NCBI RefSeq assembly: GCF_900110775.1
Contig: NZ_FOEP01000013.1
Location: forward strand, 46,111-110,110
Direction of reading: 5' to 3'
DNA length: 64,000 nucleotides
From: Thalassovita taeanensis
Lineage (GTDB): Bacteria > Pseudomonadota > Alphaproteobacteria > Rhodobacterales > Rhodobacteraceae
Made by a program: the position numbers and the translations under genes
In this document: in pieces, positions 56,695-64,000 of the stretch
Numbering within the stretch: the stretch's first letter is position 1
How the letters are laid out: every line of letters begins with the position of its first letter
Notes under the pieces: generated by a model
Told to the model about the DNA's origin: nothing
What the model saw: only the letters and a program-made list of their open reading frames with translations
Database searches by the model: none

Positions 56695-57801
56695 GCGATA
56701 CCTGAACCGCGACTCGTGTTGAACTCAGGGTAGGGGCGTCATCGCATTTCCTCCAATATCTTTTCGCGGAAGACCTCGGCTGGGGTCTTCCATCCAAGAC
56801 ACTTGCGCGGCGTGTTGTTGAGGCGATCACAGATCACCTTCATATCGTGATCTGTGCATTGCCGGATGTCGCGTTTGCGGGGCAGCCACCTTCGAAGGCG
56901 TCGGTTTGTGTTCTCGACTGTGCCTTTCTGCCAAGGGCTGGAAGGGTCGCAAAACCACGTCTGGGTTCCGATCTTGGCCTGGAGGTGCGGCCAACTGACA
57001 AACTCGGTTCCGCGGTCAAAGGTGATGGACCGACGGGCGACGAGGGGGAGATCTTTAATGGCACTCATGATCTTGGCCATGACCGGCTTGGTGCGTTTGT
57101 TTGGGTTCTTCAGGATCACGGTGAAGCGGCTCACGCGCTCAACCAGTGAGGTGACATTGGTCTGGCCAAGCTTTTGTTTGAACAGCATCAAATCAGCTTC
57201 CCAGTGGCCAAACTGGCGGCGATGAGCCACATCATCAGGGCGGAACAGGATACTGACATCGCGGTGGAATTTCGGCTCTCGACGTCTTCTGGTGCGCCGA
57301 GGACGGCGGGCGACACGGTGGGTCGGTAGATACCACCACAGGTCCTCGCGCTGACCTTCCTTGGAATAGATGTAGCGATAGATGGTTTCCTGGCAGACCC
57401 TGAGTGGAGCACGCTCATGGATCATGCGGTTACTGATCTGCTCTGGTGTCCAACCATTCTTGACGCGCTCGATCACGCGCTTGCGAAGCTCATGATGTTT
57501 GATCAGTTTGCGCTCCCGAGCACGACGTTCCGCTTGCATCAGGTGGGCGGCGGCACCGTAATAGCCGTCGCATCCAGGCATACTTTCATCCGCGAAATGA
57601 TTGCGCTTCAGTTCGCGGAATATCGTTGATCTGCAGCGCTTCAGAACGCGCGCCATCTCATCGACAGGGACCTTTGCGTGTCTCCAGCGTTCTATCTTGC
57701 GTCGTTCTGTGATACTCAGTTGCTTGTAAACGGCTCCCATACCGATTCCTCTCATCAGATAAACTACTGTTTTCTAACAAGAGTCGCAGTTGAGGGTAGC
57801 G
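56695..57801 (-). mobile_element. IS30-family insertion sequence
   Basis: About 1.1 kb. The ends share imperfect inverted repeats around CCGCGACTCGTGTT (left) and CTGCGACTCTTGTT (right, minus strand). Boundaries are approximate to a few bases and no target duplication was identified with certainty. Contains one full-length transposase gene. Confidence 0.82.
56739..57740 (-). CDS. IS30-family transposase
   Basis: A 333-residue transposase. The N-terminal helix-turn-helix region (VDEMARVLKRCRSTIFRELKRN, about residues 24-45) and catalytic residues Asp in HWEADLMLFKQ, Asp in TFDRGTEFVSW and Glu in KGTVENTNRRLRRWLPR are intact. The start MGAVYKQLS is chosen over an ATG five codons upstream because that is the usual family N-terminus. 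Confidence 0.94.
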   Translation of the reverse strand: MGAVYKQLSITERRKIERWRHAKVPVDEMARVLKRCRSTIFRELKRNHFADESMPGCDGYYGAAAHLMQAERRARERKLIKHHELRKRVIERVKNGWTPEQISNRMIHERAPLRVCQETIYRYIYSKEGQREDLWWYLPTHRVARRPRRTRRRREPKFHRDVSILFRPDDVAHRRQFGHWEADLMLFKQKLGQTNVTSLVERVSRFTVILKNPNKRTKPVMAKIMSAIKDLPLVARRSITFDRGTEFVSWPHLQAKIGTQTWFCDPSSPWQKGTVENTNRRLRRWLPRKRDIRQCTDHDMKVICDRLNNTPRKCLGWKTPAEVFREKILEEMR

Positions 57802-57826
57802 CGCGCCGCTACACAAGAATTTTACG

Positions 57827-57842
57827 CATAATATTTATTATG
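57827..57842. terminator. AT-rich palindrome downstream of the 195-aa gene
   Basis: CATAATA-TT-TATTATG, perfect 7-bp arms, just beyond the stop of the minus-strand gene at 57870; may act as a terminator or mark the island boundary. Confidence 0.35.
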
Positions 57843-57869
57843 TAATATTTTGACTTGCCTAGATTAACA

Positions 57870-58457
57870 TCACTCGCTACTGACGGTCTCCCAAAAAGTC
57901 ACTACAGAAGCAAAATACCTTTCCAAATCGGCGTCTTGAACGCGCATGCTATACGCTCTTAGCCCAACTTTTTCAGATACGGCCTGCATTTCAGTATCTT
58001 GATGAGCCCATAAGTCTGAGTTCAGCGCCATGAGCCGTTTTGCTGCTGTTCCATCTCCATGCCGAGCAACACTGACAAGTTCCCATAGTTCTAAAAGACT
58101 TGCATCATGCATTACTGCTGCTCGAGAGCCCCTTAGATCCCTCACATACTGAAACAAGGTTTGACGGTTAGCTCGTTCTATTCTGTCAGCGGCTACCTCT
58201 GATCTCAATACTAACCACAACCGTAGATTTCGTTCGAAGGCCGCTCCGATGGTCAACGCAAAGCTCAGGCGAATTTCGTAGCAAAGAGAATTGTGACTGT
58301 TGTCGCGCGCGATCTGGGCCAAGTAACTATTTTGTCCGCCAATTAGCTCACGGGGAATAGGTTGGAGCCTACCTAATGAAGGCGCCACAACTTTATCCTG
58401 AAATTCACGCATCTCATTGGCGTTGATCGAAGCATAGCTGTCCTGTCTCCTCCCCAA
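57870..58457 (-). CDS. Hypothetical protein (195 aa)
   Basis: A soluble, mostly helical protein with no recognised family (CYEIRLSFALTIGAAFERNLRLWL, FQYVRDLRGSRAAVMHDASLLELWELVSVARHGDG). A helical HEPN-like fold is possible by pattern (an R-HGDG stretch) but unproven. The start is TTG with AGGAG nine bases upstream. Codon use and lower GC differ from the catabolic genes, as for all genes from here to the end. Confidence 0.65.
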   Translation of the reverse strand: MGRRQDSYASINANEMREFQDKVVAPSLGRLQPIPRELIGGQNSYLAQIARDNSHNSLCYEIRLSFALTIGAAFERNLRLWLVLRSEVAADRIERANRQTLFQYVRDLRGSRAAVMHDASLLELWELVSVARHGDGTAAKRLMALNSDLWAHQDTEMQAVSEKVGLRAYSMRVQDADLERYFASVVTFWETVSSE

Positions 58458-58601
58458 AATGCCGCTCTCCTAATAAACTATCCACTCAAAATTTTACATG
58501 TCACATACTGCAAACTCGCCGCACCTTTCAAATCGATTTCATCAGAACAGCGACCAAGTTTTGCAAAAATGCACATCTGGACAGCCGTCCCTCCCAGCTT
58601 A

Positions 58602-58628
58602 GTAACGATAACTAGGAAGTATCGTTAC
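58602..58628. repeat. Perfect inverted repeat
   Basis: GTAACGATA, nine bases, TATCGTTAC: could be an operator or an RNA hairpin upstream of the 57870-58457 gene. Confidence 0.6.
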
Positions 58629-58670
58629 CGCCTCGGAACTAGGCTTCGACGCTTCAATAGAACCGTGTTG

Positions 58671-58701
58671 GTGTGAGCGATACGTGAACCGCAATTCTTG
58701 T
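58671..58701 (+). repeat. Copy of the IS30-element left-end region
   Basis: Matches 56689-56719 at 27 of 31 positions (GTGTGAGCGATAC...TGAACCGC...). It diverges immediately after, so it may be a remnant end of a second copy. Confidence 0.65.
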
Positions 58702-58863
58702 ATGGATGTGCAACGGGCAGTAACCGTGACAGCCTACCCCTTGACTAAATCCAAAGCGTTGTTGTCGGTATCGCGTAACTGCCGTACACGAATCAAGGCT
58801 GTCACAAAGGGCTTAACACTCAGCGAAGCCTCATGCGGCTGGCATCAAAATGAATGCAACGGA

Positions 58864-60141
58864 TCAACGCCGCCTCTGCAGCCGCCTGCGCCGCGCTTTC
58901 TCTCCTGGTCGCCTTAATGTTTCGCGATCTCGCACACAGTCACTTTGATAATATTCATCTCCCGTGCCCCAGCGTATCTTTTGCTTCGGGAACCCGTGAT
59001 CAATAAGAACCCCTCGGTATTCAGGCCCATACGTTGCCGACCATTCGGCCTTGAACCTGTCCATTGCATCCCATTCCCGATCATCACGTTCCTTGTCCTC
59101 GTAGCCTTCGTCCCAAGGCTTGTGACCGTATTCACTCCAGCTTTCACTGCCGCCACCCGTGAATCCTGCATACATTGTACCGCCGCCATAGAGGTGCCGC
59201 GGCTCGGGCATTAGCAAGTAGCCATCGCCCAACTTTCGCCAGTGGGTCGAGCGCAGGTGCCTTTCAGGATAAAGCCATTCTTTTCGAGGGGCAGCGATGT
59301 AGCGGAACGCACTCTTCTTAGTGACATAATTGATCTCCAGCACCTCCTCTTCGGTGAGGTAGCGGTGATGTTGTATGTCCAACATGCTAAACATTGCAGC
59401 TTGCCGAAAATACTGAGGATTTGGCCTTAACTTTAACGGATTCTGGAACGGGTCGCGTGCCCACGACAAATTCGTTAGGATCAGAATTTTATCTGGTGAG
59501 AGCGGGAAATAGGTGTGGGTTGCGGCGAAACGAATGTCCGGGTCGTTGAACCCTCTGCACCATTTCGAAACTGGGAAGCATTCCCGATTATACGCAACAA
59601 CGGGATGATCGGAAATGATGAACTTTGTTGGAGAATTTCTTGCGTCCGCAATCTGCCAAACGGCCTCCCCCCAAATGTTGCAGAAAATGTTCTGCAATTT
59701 TTGGAGGCGGTGCAGGGTTGCATTCTTGTCGGAGCCTCCCTGCAACGTGTGCAGCCAACCCAAACCCTTCGGTGTCCTGAGTTTTTGCACACTCATATAT
59801 GGTACAAGCGTACTAAAGGCGTCATCAGCTGTGCCGTTGAACTCAAAATCTGACCAAAATTGAACCGCGGAAGGTCCCTCCGTATCAAAACGCCCAAAGA
59901 AGAATTTTTCGATATCCCGGTTTTCAGATTCACCCCACTTTGTGGTGTAGAGGTCATCCTGGGCAAAACACTGCCTTGGACCCCAATGCAAAAGATCGCG
60001 CCGGGTATAGGTGTGACCGCCCTGCGTCATGGTTTCTGGGCGAAGGTCCAGATAGAATTGCTTGCTTTGCCCCTCAGGCAAAAACCGCTTTTGATACCAC
60101 TCCGGAACATAATGGTTATGTTTATACTCATCATTAGACAT
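58864..60141 (-). CDS. DUF4238 domain protein
   Basis: A 425-residue soluble protein with the DUF4238 hallmarks: HNHYVPEWYQKRF at residues 8-20, ISDHPVVAYN near residue 185 and YFPLSPDKILILTN near 225. The C-terminal 100 residues are rich in Trp, Tyr and charged residues and end in a basic tail. The function of the family is not established; the strict histidines suggest a metal-dependent or nuclease-like enzyme. It is divergent from the gene at 60262. Confidence 0.8.
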   Translation of the reverse strand: MSNDEYKHNHYVPEWYQKRFLPEGQSKQFYLDLRPETMTQGGHTYTRRDLLHWGPRQCFAQDDLYTTKWGESENRDIEKFFFGRFDTEGPSAVQFWSDFEFNGTADDAFSTLVPYMSVQKLRTPKGLGWLHTLQGGSDKNATLHRLQKLQNIFCNIWGEAVWQIADARNSPTKFIISDHPVVAYNRECFPVSKWCRGFNDPDIRFAATHTYFPLSPDKILILTNLSWARDPFQNPLKLRPNPQYFRQAAMFSMLDIQHHRYLTEEEVLEINYVTKKSAFRYIAAPRKEWLYPERHLRSTHWRKLGDGYLLMPEPRHLYGGGTMYAGFTGGGSESWSEYGHKPWDEGYEDKERDDREWDAMDRFKAEWSATYGPEYRGVLIDHGFPKQKIRWGTGDEYYQSDCVRDRETLRRPGEKARRRRLQRRR

Positions 60142-60261
60142 GAACCAAAAATAATCCCCACACTACTCACTCTCCCTTACGCCGCTGTCTCGAGATCCTT
60201 CATACAGAGGTTCTTACGCAATCTCTTGCAGCAGAACAAATACTGAACATTCGGATACAAA

Positions 60262-60792
60262 ATGAAATATGCAATTGAACTTGACGAAGACGAAGTAGAC
60301 CTTCTAGCTGGAATAGAGCTGGATGCGCTGAAAATGGACCATGAGCAGTACAGGCGACAATCTCCTCTGGTCCAGCAGCTTACTAAAAAATTGATGGATC
60401 GCGGGGCGATACCAGAGGTAAGACTGCGGTACTGGTCTGACCCAGATTATCAACTCGGGCGGCTGAAAACGTCGCATCAAGGGCTCTTTGAGCGAAACGG
60501 CACAAGAGGCGATGATATAATCATCCATCCCCACTTCCTGAAGTATCTGCGTTATTTCCTATTTGGTGCAAGCCTGTCAGAAAATGTAATTGTCGCGTTT
60601 GAGGAAACCGTTGGAGATTCGCAATGGGTGTCATCAGGAGATATTGACGAAATTGCTAAAGGTACGCGCGGCATCGTTCGCAAATTTGGACTGCAGGGTG
60701 AAGATGAAGAGTTTTACAAACTTGCGTTGGATATCGGTTTGCACCAGTGGTTTGCAAAGGTCGTACGTGATGCAGCGAAGCAGACGAAATAG
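60262..60792 (+). CDS. Hypothetical protein (176 aa)
   Basis: A soluble acidic protein (MKYAIELDEDEVDLLAGIELDA..., IIHPHFLKYLRYFLFGASLSENVIVAF). No membrane segment and no recognised family. The first ATG after a weak ribosome site is used. It stands alone between two minus-strand genes in the low-GC accessory region. Confidence 0.65.
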   Translation: MKYAIELDEDEVDLLAGIELDALKMDHEQYRRQSPLVQQLTKKLMDRGAIPEVRLRYWSDPDYQLGRLKTSHQGLFERNGTRGDDIIIHPHFLKYLRYFLFGASLSENVIVAFEETVGDSQWVSSGDIDEIAKGTRGIVRKFGLQGEDEEFYKLALDIGLHQWFAKVVRDAAKQTK

Positions 60793-60953
60793 CAATTTCA
60801 AAGAACTATGTGCTCCAGCGTTGACCTACACCCTTGTTTTCGGGACGTCAGCTGTGTGCCATATGAAAGGTTAAACAGCTGATCTAAGGTCGGCCAAACG
60901 GACTAATTGAGCATTCACTTTGGCTGCGTCTAAGTCCTTGCCGGCAAATAAAA

Positions 60954-61766
60954 CTATAACATTGGATTCGGTGCGTTAAGCTCTTCGATTTCCATAATTT
61001 TCTCTCGCGAAGTAGGTTTTTTCTGCATCACGCAACAATCAGAGTGCAGCTTCCTAATATCAAAGTCGGGATTTGATTTCTTGAATGCCCAAGCATTTAG
61101 AAACGTCGCTCCTAATCCTGGAACTTCTCCCATTTCAATGACATCTTGGTAGCTAAAGTGTGGATGAGCACCTTTAACGAGGTCTTCGCCACTCATTTTC
61201 ACATGAACAAGATAGGGCACAGTCTTGGATTGCAGAAGCCGCAAGCCGGAATTATCGGGGAATAGCCTTGAAGCCACGTGTTGATCAAACTCGGAACCAT
61301 GGGTCAGATAATGATCGAACCCGTTCACAAGACCCGATCTGGAGAGGCTAAAATGAACTTGACCTTCTCTTCTTCCTTGCTTCTCCTTCGGCCCAACGTC
61401 GTCCAAGACTTCAGTGAGGTTTTCCTTCACGACCTCCCAATCGTCGTGATTTCCAAAAACTTCACTCAGGCGCTCTTGTCGACTGAGGGCTGTCAAAGGT
61501 TGTAGACCCAATTCCCTTATGGATGCTACCTCCTTGGGCAGCAGTCTAGTTCCATGGAAAACACAAAATTCATTTTTTGTTAGCCAACTAAGAATTTCTG
61601 ACGAAATTAGCTCGATGCCAGCCAAACTCGAAACAAAGCTGCCAGCATCCTCAATAAATTCGAAGCCAGAAGTGGTCAGTTTAGTTAAGTTTTGCAGGCC
61701 AATCAAAGGCTCTACGAGATCATTAAAAGAAACGTCCCAGGTCTGGAATTTATCGTAGTAGATCAA
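60954..61766 (-). CDS. Hypothetical protein, possible ADP-ribosyltransferase-like fold
   Basis: A 270-residue soluble protein. FCVFHGTRLLPKEVASIRELGLQPL near residue 70 resembles the HGT-type first motif of some ADP-ribosyltransferase and PARP-like folds, and FSLSRSGL...DHYLTHGSEF later could supply the second and third motif positions. The likeness is by eye only. The start is TTG with GGATGAGG just upstream. No partner gene overlaps it; it is divergent from the HNH gene. Confidence 0.6.
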   Translation of the reverse strand: MIYYDKFQTWDVSFNDLVEPLIGLQNLTKLTTSGFEFIEDAGSFVSSLAGIELISSEILSWLTKNEFCVFHGTRLLPKEVASIRELGLQPLTALSRQERLSEVFGNHDDWEVVKENLTEVLDDVGPKEKQGRREGQVHFSLSRSGLVNGFDHYLTHGSEFDQHVASRLFPDNSGLRLLQSKTVPYLVHVKMSGEDLVKGAHPHFSYQDVIEMGEVPGLGATFLNAWAFKKSNPDFDIRKLHSDCCVMQKKPTSREKIMEIEELNAPNPML

Positions 61767-61849
61767 GGCCTCATCCTGTATTTGTCATCGGCAAGCACTT
61801 ACCATTTACTTCGGTTTTTGAATACCCGACTAGTGAGGAAATCTTCAAG

Positions 61850-62668
61850 ATGACGAGCCCCTCAAGCTGCATTTGGTGCGCCCAACCTGTAAGTAGAGCG
61901 AACATCGAGCACATTTTGCCAGACGCTCTTGGTTGCCCGCCGGACTTTGTGCTCAAAGATTGCGTATGTATGGCCTGCAACAATGGGTTTGGACACATAG
62001 ACAACGCATTGCTAGGTCAATTTGAAATCATTGCATTTATGAAGGGCGTCAGGCGCAAACGCGGCAAAAAACCGTCGATAAATAACTGGGCACCCATAAA
62101 GGGACGCTACACTGACAGCGGCCCAGAAATTCATCTTAATGGAGGATCGAAGGTCGCTGAGGCATTCGGAGTAAAACTACCCGCAGGATCAAACAAAAAC
62201 GGCATTAGCAATATATCAATGAAGCCTCGGATACCCGGAGAGCAAAGTAAGGTATCATTCGAGCAAGAATTTGGTCGTGATCCAAAATTTGTGCGGGCTG
62301 TCTACAAAGTCGCGTTCAACACACTCGCATTTTTTGACGGGCCGCAGGAAGCAAGAGCAAGCAAATACGACGGTGTGCGTGCTTTTGTTCAGGCGGGCAT
62401 TGGAAAACATAGGCTTTTGATCATGGGGAATGCCGATCAACAAAGTCATTCATTTTGCCCACCAATTACTTTAGCAGGCCATCAGTATCCAATTTTAGAG
62501 ATGTCCATTTTTGGTGTTTCACTCGCCGCAGACCTCGATCCTGCCCAAAAGGGTTTGGCAGAAATGATACACCAACTTCAGACACGTAAGATCACCAATT
62601 GGACGGTCCTACCGCCTGAGTCAGCGGATCGGTCCAGTATCCGGCTATGTGGAGCACAGAAGACATGA
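61850..62668 (+). CDS. HNH-endonuclease-like protein
   Basis: A 272-residue protein. The N-terminus has CIWC (residues 7-10), then EHILPDALGCPPDF and CMACNNGFGHID, giving two Cys pairs around a His as in HNH_5-type zinc nucleases. The remainder (residues 60-272) is a mixed alpha/beta domain of unknown role. GTGAGGAAA lies upstream of the ATG. Its stop overlaps the start of the next gene, so the two are probably a module. Confidence 0.75.
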   Translation: MTSPSSCIWCAQPVSRANIEHILPDALGCPPDFVLKDCVCMACNNGFGHIDNALLGQFEIIAFMKGVRRKRGKKPSINNWAPIKGRYTDSGPEIHLNGGSKVAEAFGVKLPAGSNKNGISNISMKPRIPGEQSKVSFEQEFGRDPKFVRAVYKVAFNTLAFFDGPQEARASKYDGVRAFVQAGIGKHRLLIMGNADQQSHSFCPPITLAGHQYPILEMSIFGVSLAADLDPAQKGLAEMIHQLQTRKITNWTVLPPESADRSSIRLCGAQKT

Positions 62669-63237
62669 TGGATTGGAACACAGGTGATCGGGTTGTCGAT
62701 CACGTTCTTAGAAACCTAGAAGGTTTTAGTACCTGGCGGGAAGATAGCGACGCTGAAAGTACGGGTCAGTTTCTGTCAGGTGTGATCAGTTGTCGAGACA
62801 TGTTGCCCCAAGCGGTGGCCCGCCATTTTCAACTTCCCAATCTCTTCGTGGGAAGTGCCCACTTTGATCGCTCACAGGACTATCGGCGTGAGCTGATCTC
62901 GGAAGTTACAAGCGCACTTAAGTCAGGCCTGGTCGAAGCTAAAGCCGATCCACAGCTCGAACGCGAAAGCGGAACGGATTTCAGCGACCGACCCCGCAGC
63001 CGGGGAGAGGACATTCTCGAAGCTTTGAAAGAATTCAGCGGGGATCGAAGCAAAGCATCGCTATCAAGATTGCGGGCCGCTGTAAGCCCTACACATCTCC
63101 AATCACGTATTAAGACCATTGAAATGCTGACAACCCGACAACGACCATATGGCAATCAATCCCCGGAACTCGCAATTCTTGGAGAACTTCACAGGCTTGA
63201 GTCTGAAGCTAAGAACTACTTTAGCGAAAAAATGTAG
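62665..63237 (+). CDS. Hypothetical protein coupled to the HNH gene (190 aa)
   Basis: The ATG at 62665 overlaps the HNH stop as ATGA and is preferred over ATG 62647. The protein is soluble, helical and charged (TGQFLSGVISCRDMLPQAVARHF, RSRGEDILEALKEFSGD), with no recognised family. The tight coupling suggests that it acts together with the HNH-like protein, for example as a regulatory or inhibitory partner. Confidence 0.65.
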   Translation: MMDWNTGDRVVDHVLRNLEGFSTWREDSDAESTGQFLSGVISCRDMLPQAVARHFQLPNLFVGSAHFDRSQDYRRELISEVTSALKSGLVEAKADPQLERESGTDFSDRPRSRGEDILEALKEFSGDRSKASLSRLRAAVSPTHLQSRIKTIEMLTTRQRPYGNQSPELAILGELHRLESEAKNYFSEKM

Positions 63238-63472
63238 CGCCTGGCTTTAGGATGGAGCCTGGACACTTTTTGCTTGTCGCTCAAGAATACAGGACCTTCG
63301 TCCGATCAGCCCCAGAAGTGAACATAGCCGGCAAAGAACCAGTATCGCTCAGATAACCAGAATTTATCGCAACTTCAGAATGGTGAGGAGGCAGGCTCTC
63401 TTATCCTATCCATCTTTCTAATCAGTAATTCTTGATGAGGCAATCTTTGATGATGTGACTACAAATGGCCTG

Positions 63473-64000
63473 CTATGACCACACTGCTAATGGTGAGAAT
63501 GAAATAGCCTTTCCGTCTTCCAGATCTTCCGTGAACGCCTGCCACCGCTCGCGTCCCATTCTGACAGAGCAGTACCCTGCTGCCATAGCCGAAAAGCCAG
63601 TTAAGACGGTAATTAGGTCATCGATGAAACCATCGGCAAGTTTCGGAACTGCCTTGCCATAAGCGAGGTAGATTGCGTCACGATAGTTTGCTTTGCCCCG
63701 ATATCTGGAGGCTTCATGCAGGAAGCATATGCTCTTTCTACCAAAAGCATCGTCCCGCAACGCGCGTGCGGCTTTAGTGCGAAAATTATCTACTCCCAAT
63801 TCTTTGAATTCGCGCGAATTCCTAACTTGTTGCTCAAGGTTCCATTGCTCCCAAGATGCAGTGCCTGACAAGTACTCTGCGTGACAGCCCGACGCCTGTT
63901 CTGGGGTTTTGGGTACAGATGTAAGTGAGTAACGGCCACGGGATCGAGGCCCTGCTAGATCGCTCTCCACATCAGATTTGACGAGGCTGCCTAGCCGGTC
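63473..64000 (-). CDS. Hypothetical protein (5' end outside window)
   Basis: The frame is open to the right edge of the window, so the start is not visible; at least 175 codons are present. It contains EQASGCHAEYLSGTASWEQWNLEQQVRNSREFKELG and a C-terminal FIDDLITVLTGFSAMAAGYCSVRMG segment. No family recognised. An internal GTG near 63970 is not necessarily the start. Confidence 0.6.
   Translation of the reverse strand, partial: DRLGSLVKSDVESDLAGPRSRGRYSLTSVPKTPEQASGCHAEYLSGTASWEQWNLEQQVRNSREFKELGVDNFRTKAARALRDDAFGRKSICFLHEASRYRGKANYRDAIYLAYGKAVPKLADGFIDDLITVLTGFSAMAAGYCSVRMGRERWQAFTEDLEDGKAISFSPLAVWS

Larger units (their letters stand above)
58458..58863. other. Intergenic stretch with IS30-end-like repeat and hairpin
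   Basis: About 400 bases without a supported gene. It contains a perfect 9-bp inverted repeat (58602-58628) and a copy of the IS30 left-flank sequence (58671-58701). A 77-codon plus frame here lacks support. Confidence 0.55.

Noticed and set aside
58684..58917. 77-codon plus frame in the spacer before the DUF4238 gene
   Set aside because: No ribosome site, overlaps the DUF4238 gene end and contains the IS30-end repeat at its start.

Overview
The window looks like an accessory replicon or genomic island of a Roseobacter-group alphaproteobacterium (Rhodobacterales). The evidence is a VirB/VirD4-type conjugation system with a VirD2-like relaxase, a TAXI-TRAP transporter, protein sequences of alphaproteobacterial type (GroEL, S21, CDP-alcohol transferase) and a high load of insertion sequences. 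No rRNA, tRNA or CRISPR array was seen.

Layout. (1) 1-4552: mobilisation genes on the plus strand (relaxosome accessory protein cut by the window edge, relaxase, VirD4 coupling protein). (2) 4643-6331: an IS1182-family element with matching ends. (3) 6633-10988: a HAD phosphatase divergent from a three-gene set (aminoethylphosphonate-type aminotransferase, CDP-alcohol phosphatidyltransferase, phosphocholine-type cytidylyltransferase) that together could build a CDP-activated aminophosphonate or aminoalcohol and attach it to a lipid or glycan. (4) 11108-15999: groES-groEL under a CIRCE operator, a 2OG-Fe(II) oxygenase, rpsU and an MFS transporter. (5) 16504-22851: a minus-strand virB operon in the order B5 (broken), B8, B9, B10, B11, two small proteins, B6, two small proteins. 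An IS21-family element at 22854-25316 ends it, and no virB1-B4 follows.

(6) 25575-35898: a gentisate catabolic cluster: aryl-CoA ligase, flavin hydroxylase of the salicylyl-CoA/anthraniloyl-CoA type, thioesterase, gentisate 1,2-dioxygenase, two unrelated maleylpyruvate isomerases, fumarylpyruvate hydrolase, a TRAP-TAXI uptake system and an IclR regulator. (7) 35926-43992: a GntR regulator and a complete meta-cleavage operon: extradiol dioxygenase, ring-cleavage-product hydrolase, phenol-type hydroxylase, hydratase, acetaldehyde dehydrogenase and aldolase. (8) 44533-49092: a LysR regulator divergent from an aldehyde dehydrogenase, a salicylate-hydroxylase-like monooxygenase and an SDR dehydrogenase. 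(9) 53886-56615: a class I P450 operon (P450, [2Fe-2S] ferredoxin, ferredoxin reductase) whose divergent LysR regulator gene is split by a Tn3-family transposon (49927-53627, 5-bp target duplication TAACT). (10) 56695-57801: an IS30-family element. (11) 57870-64000: a run of poorly characterised genes with lower GC (DUF4238, an HNH-type protein with a translationally coupled partner, a possible ADP-ribosyltransferase-fold protein, others), an accessory region of unknown role.

How it fits together: regions 6-9 form one large aromatic catabolism island. An aldehyde/alcohol oxidation module and a P450 could supply hydroxybenzoates or phenols. Those can be funnelled either through CoA thioesters to gentisate (ending in fumarate and pyruvate) or through a catechol to meta cleavage (ending in pyruvate and acetyl-CoA). 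The exact substrates are inferred from family membership and neighbourhood, not proven by the sequence.
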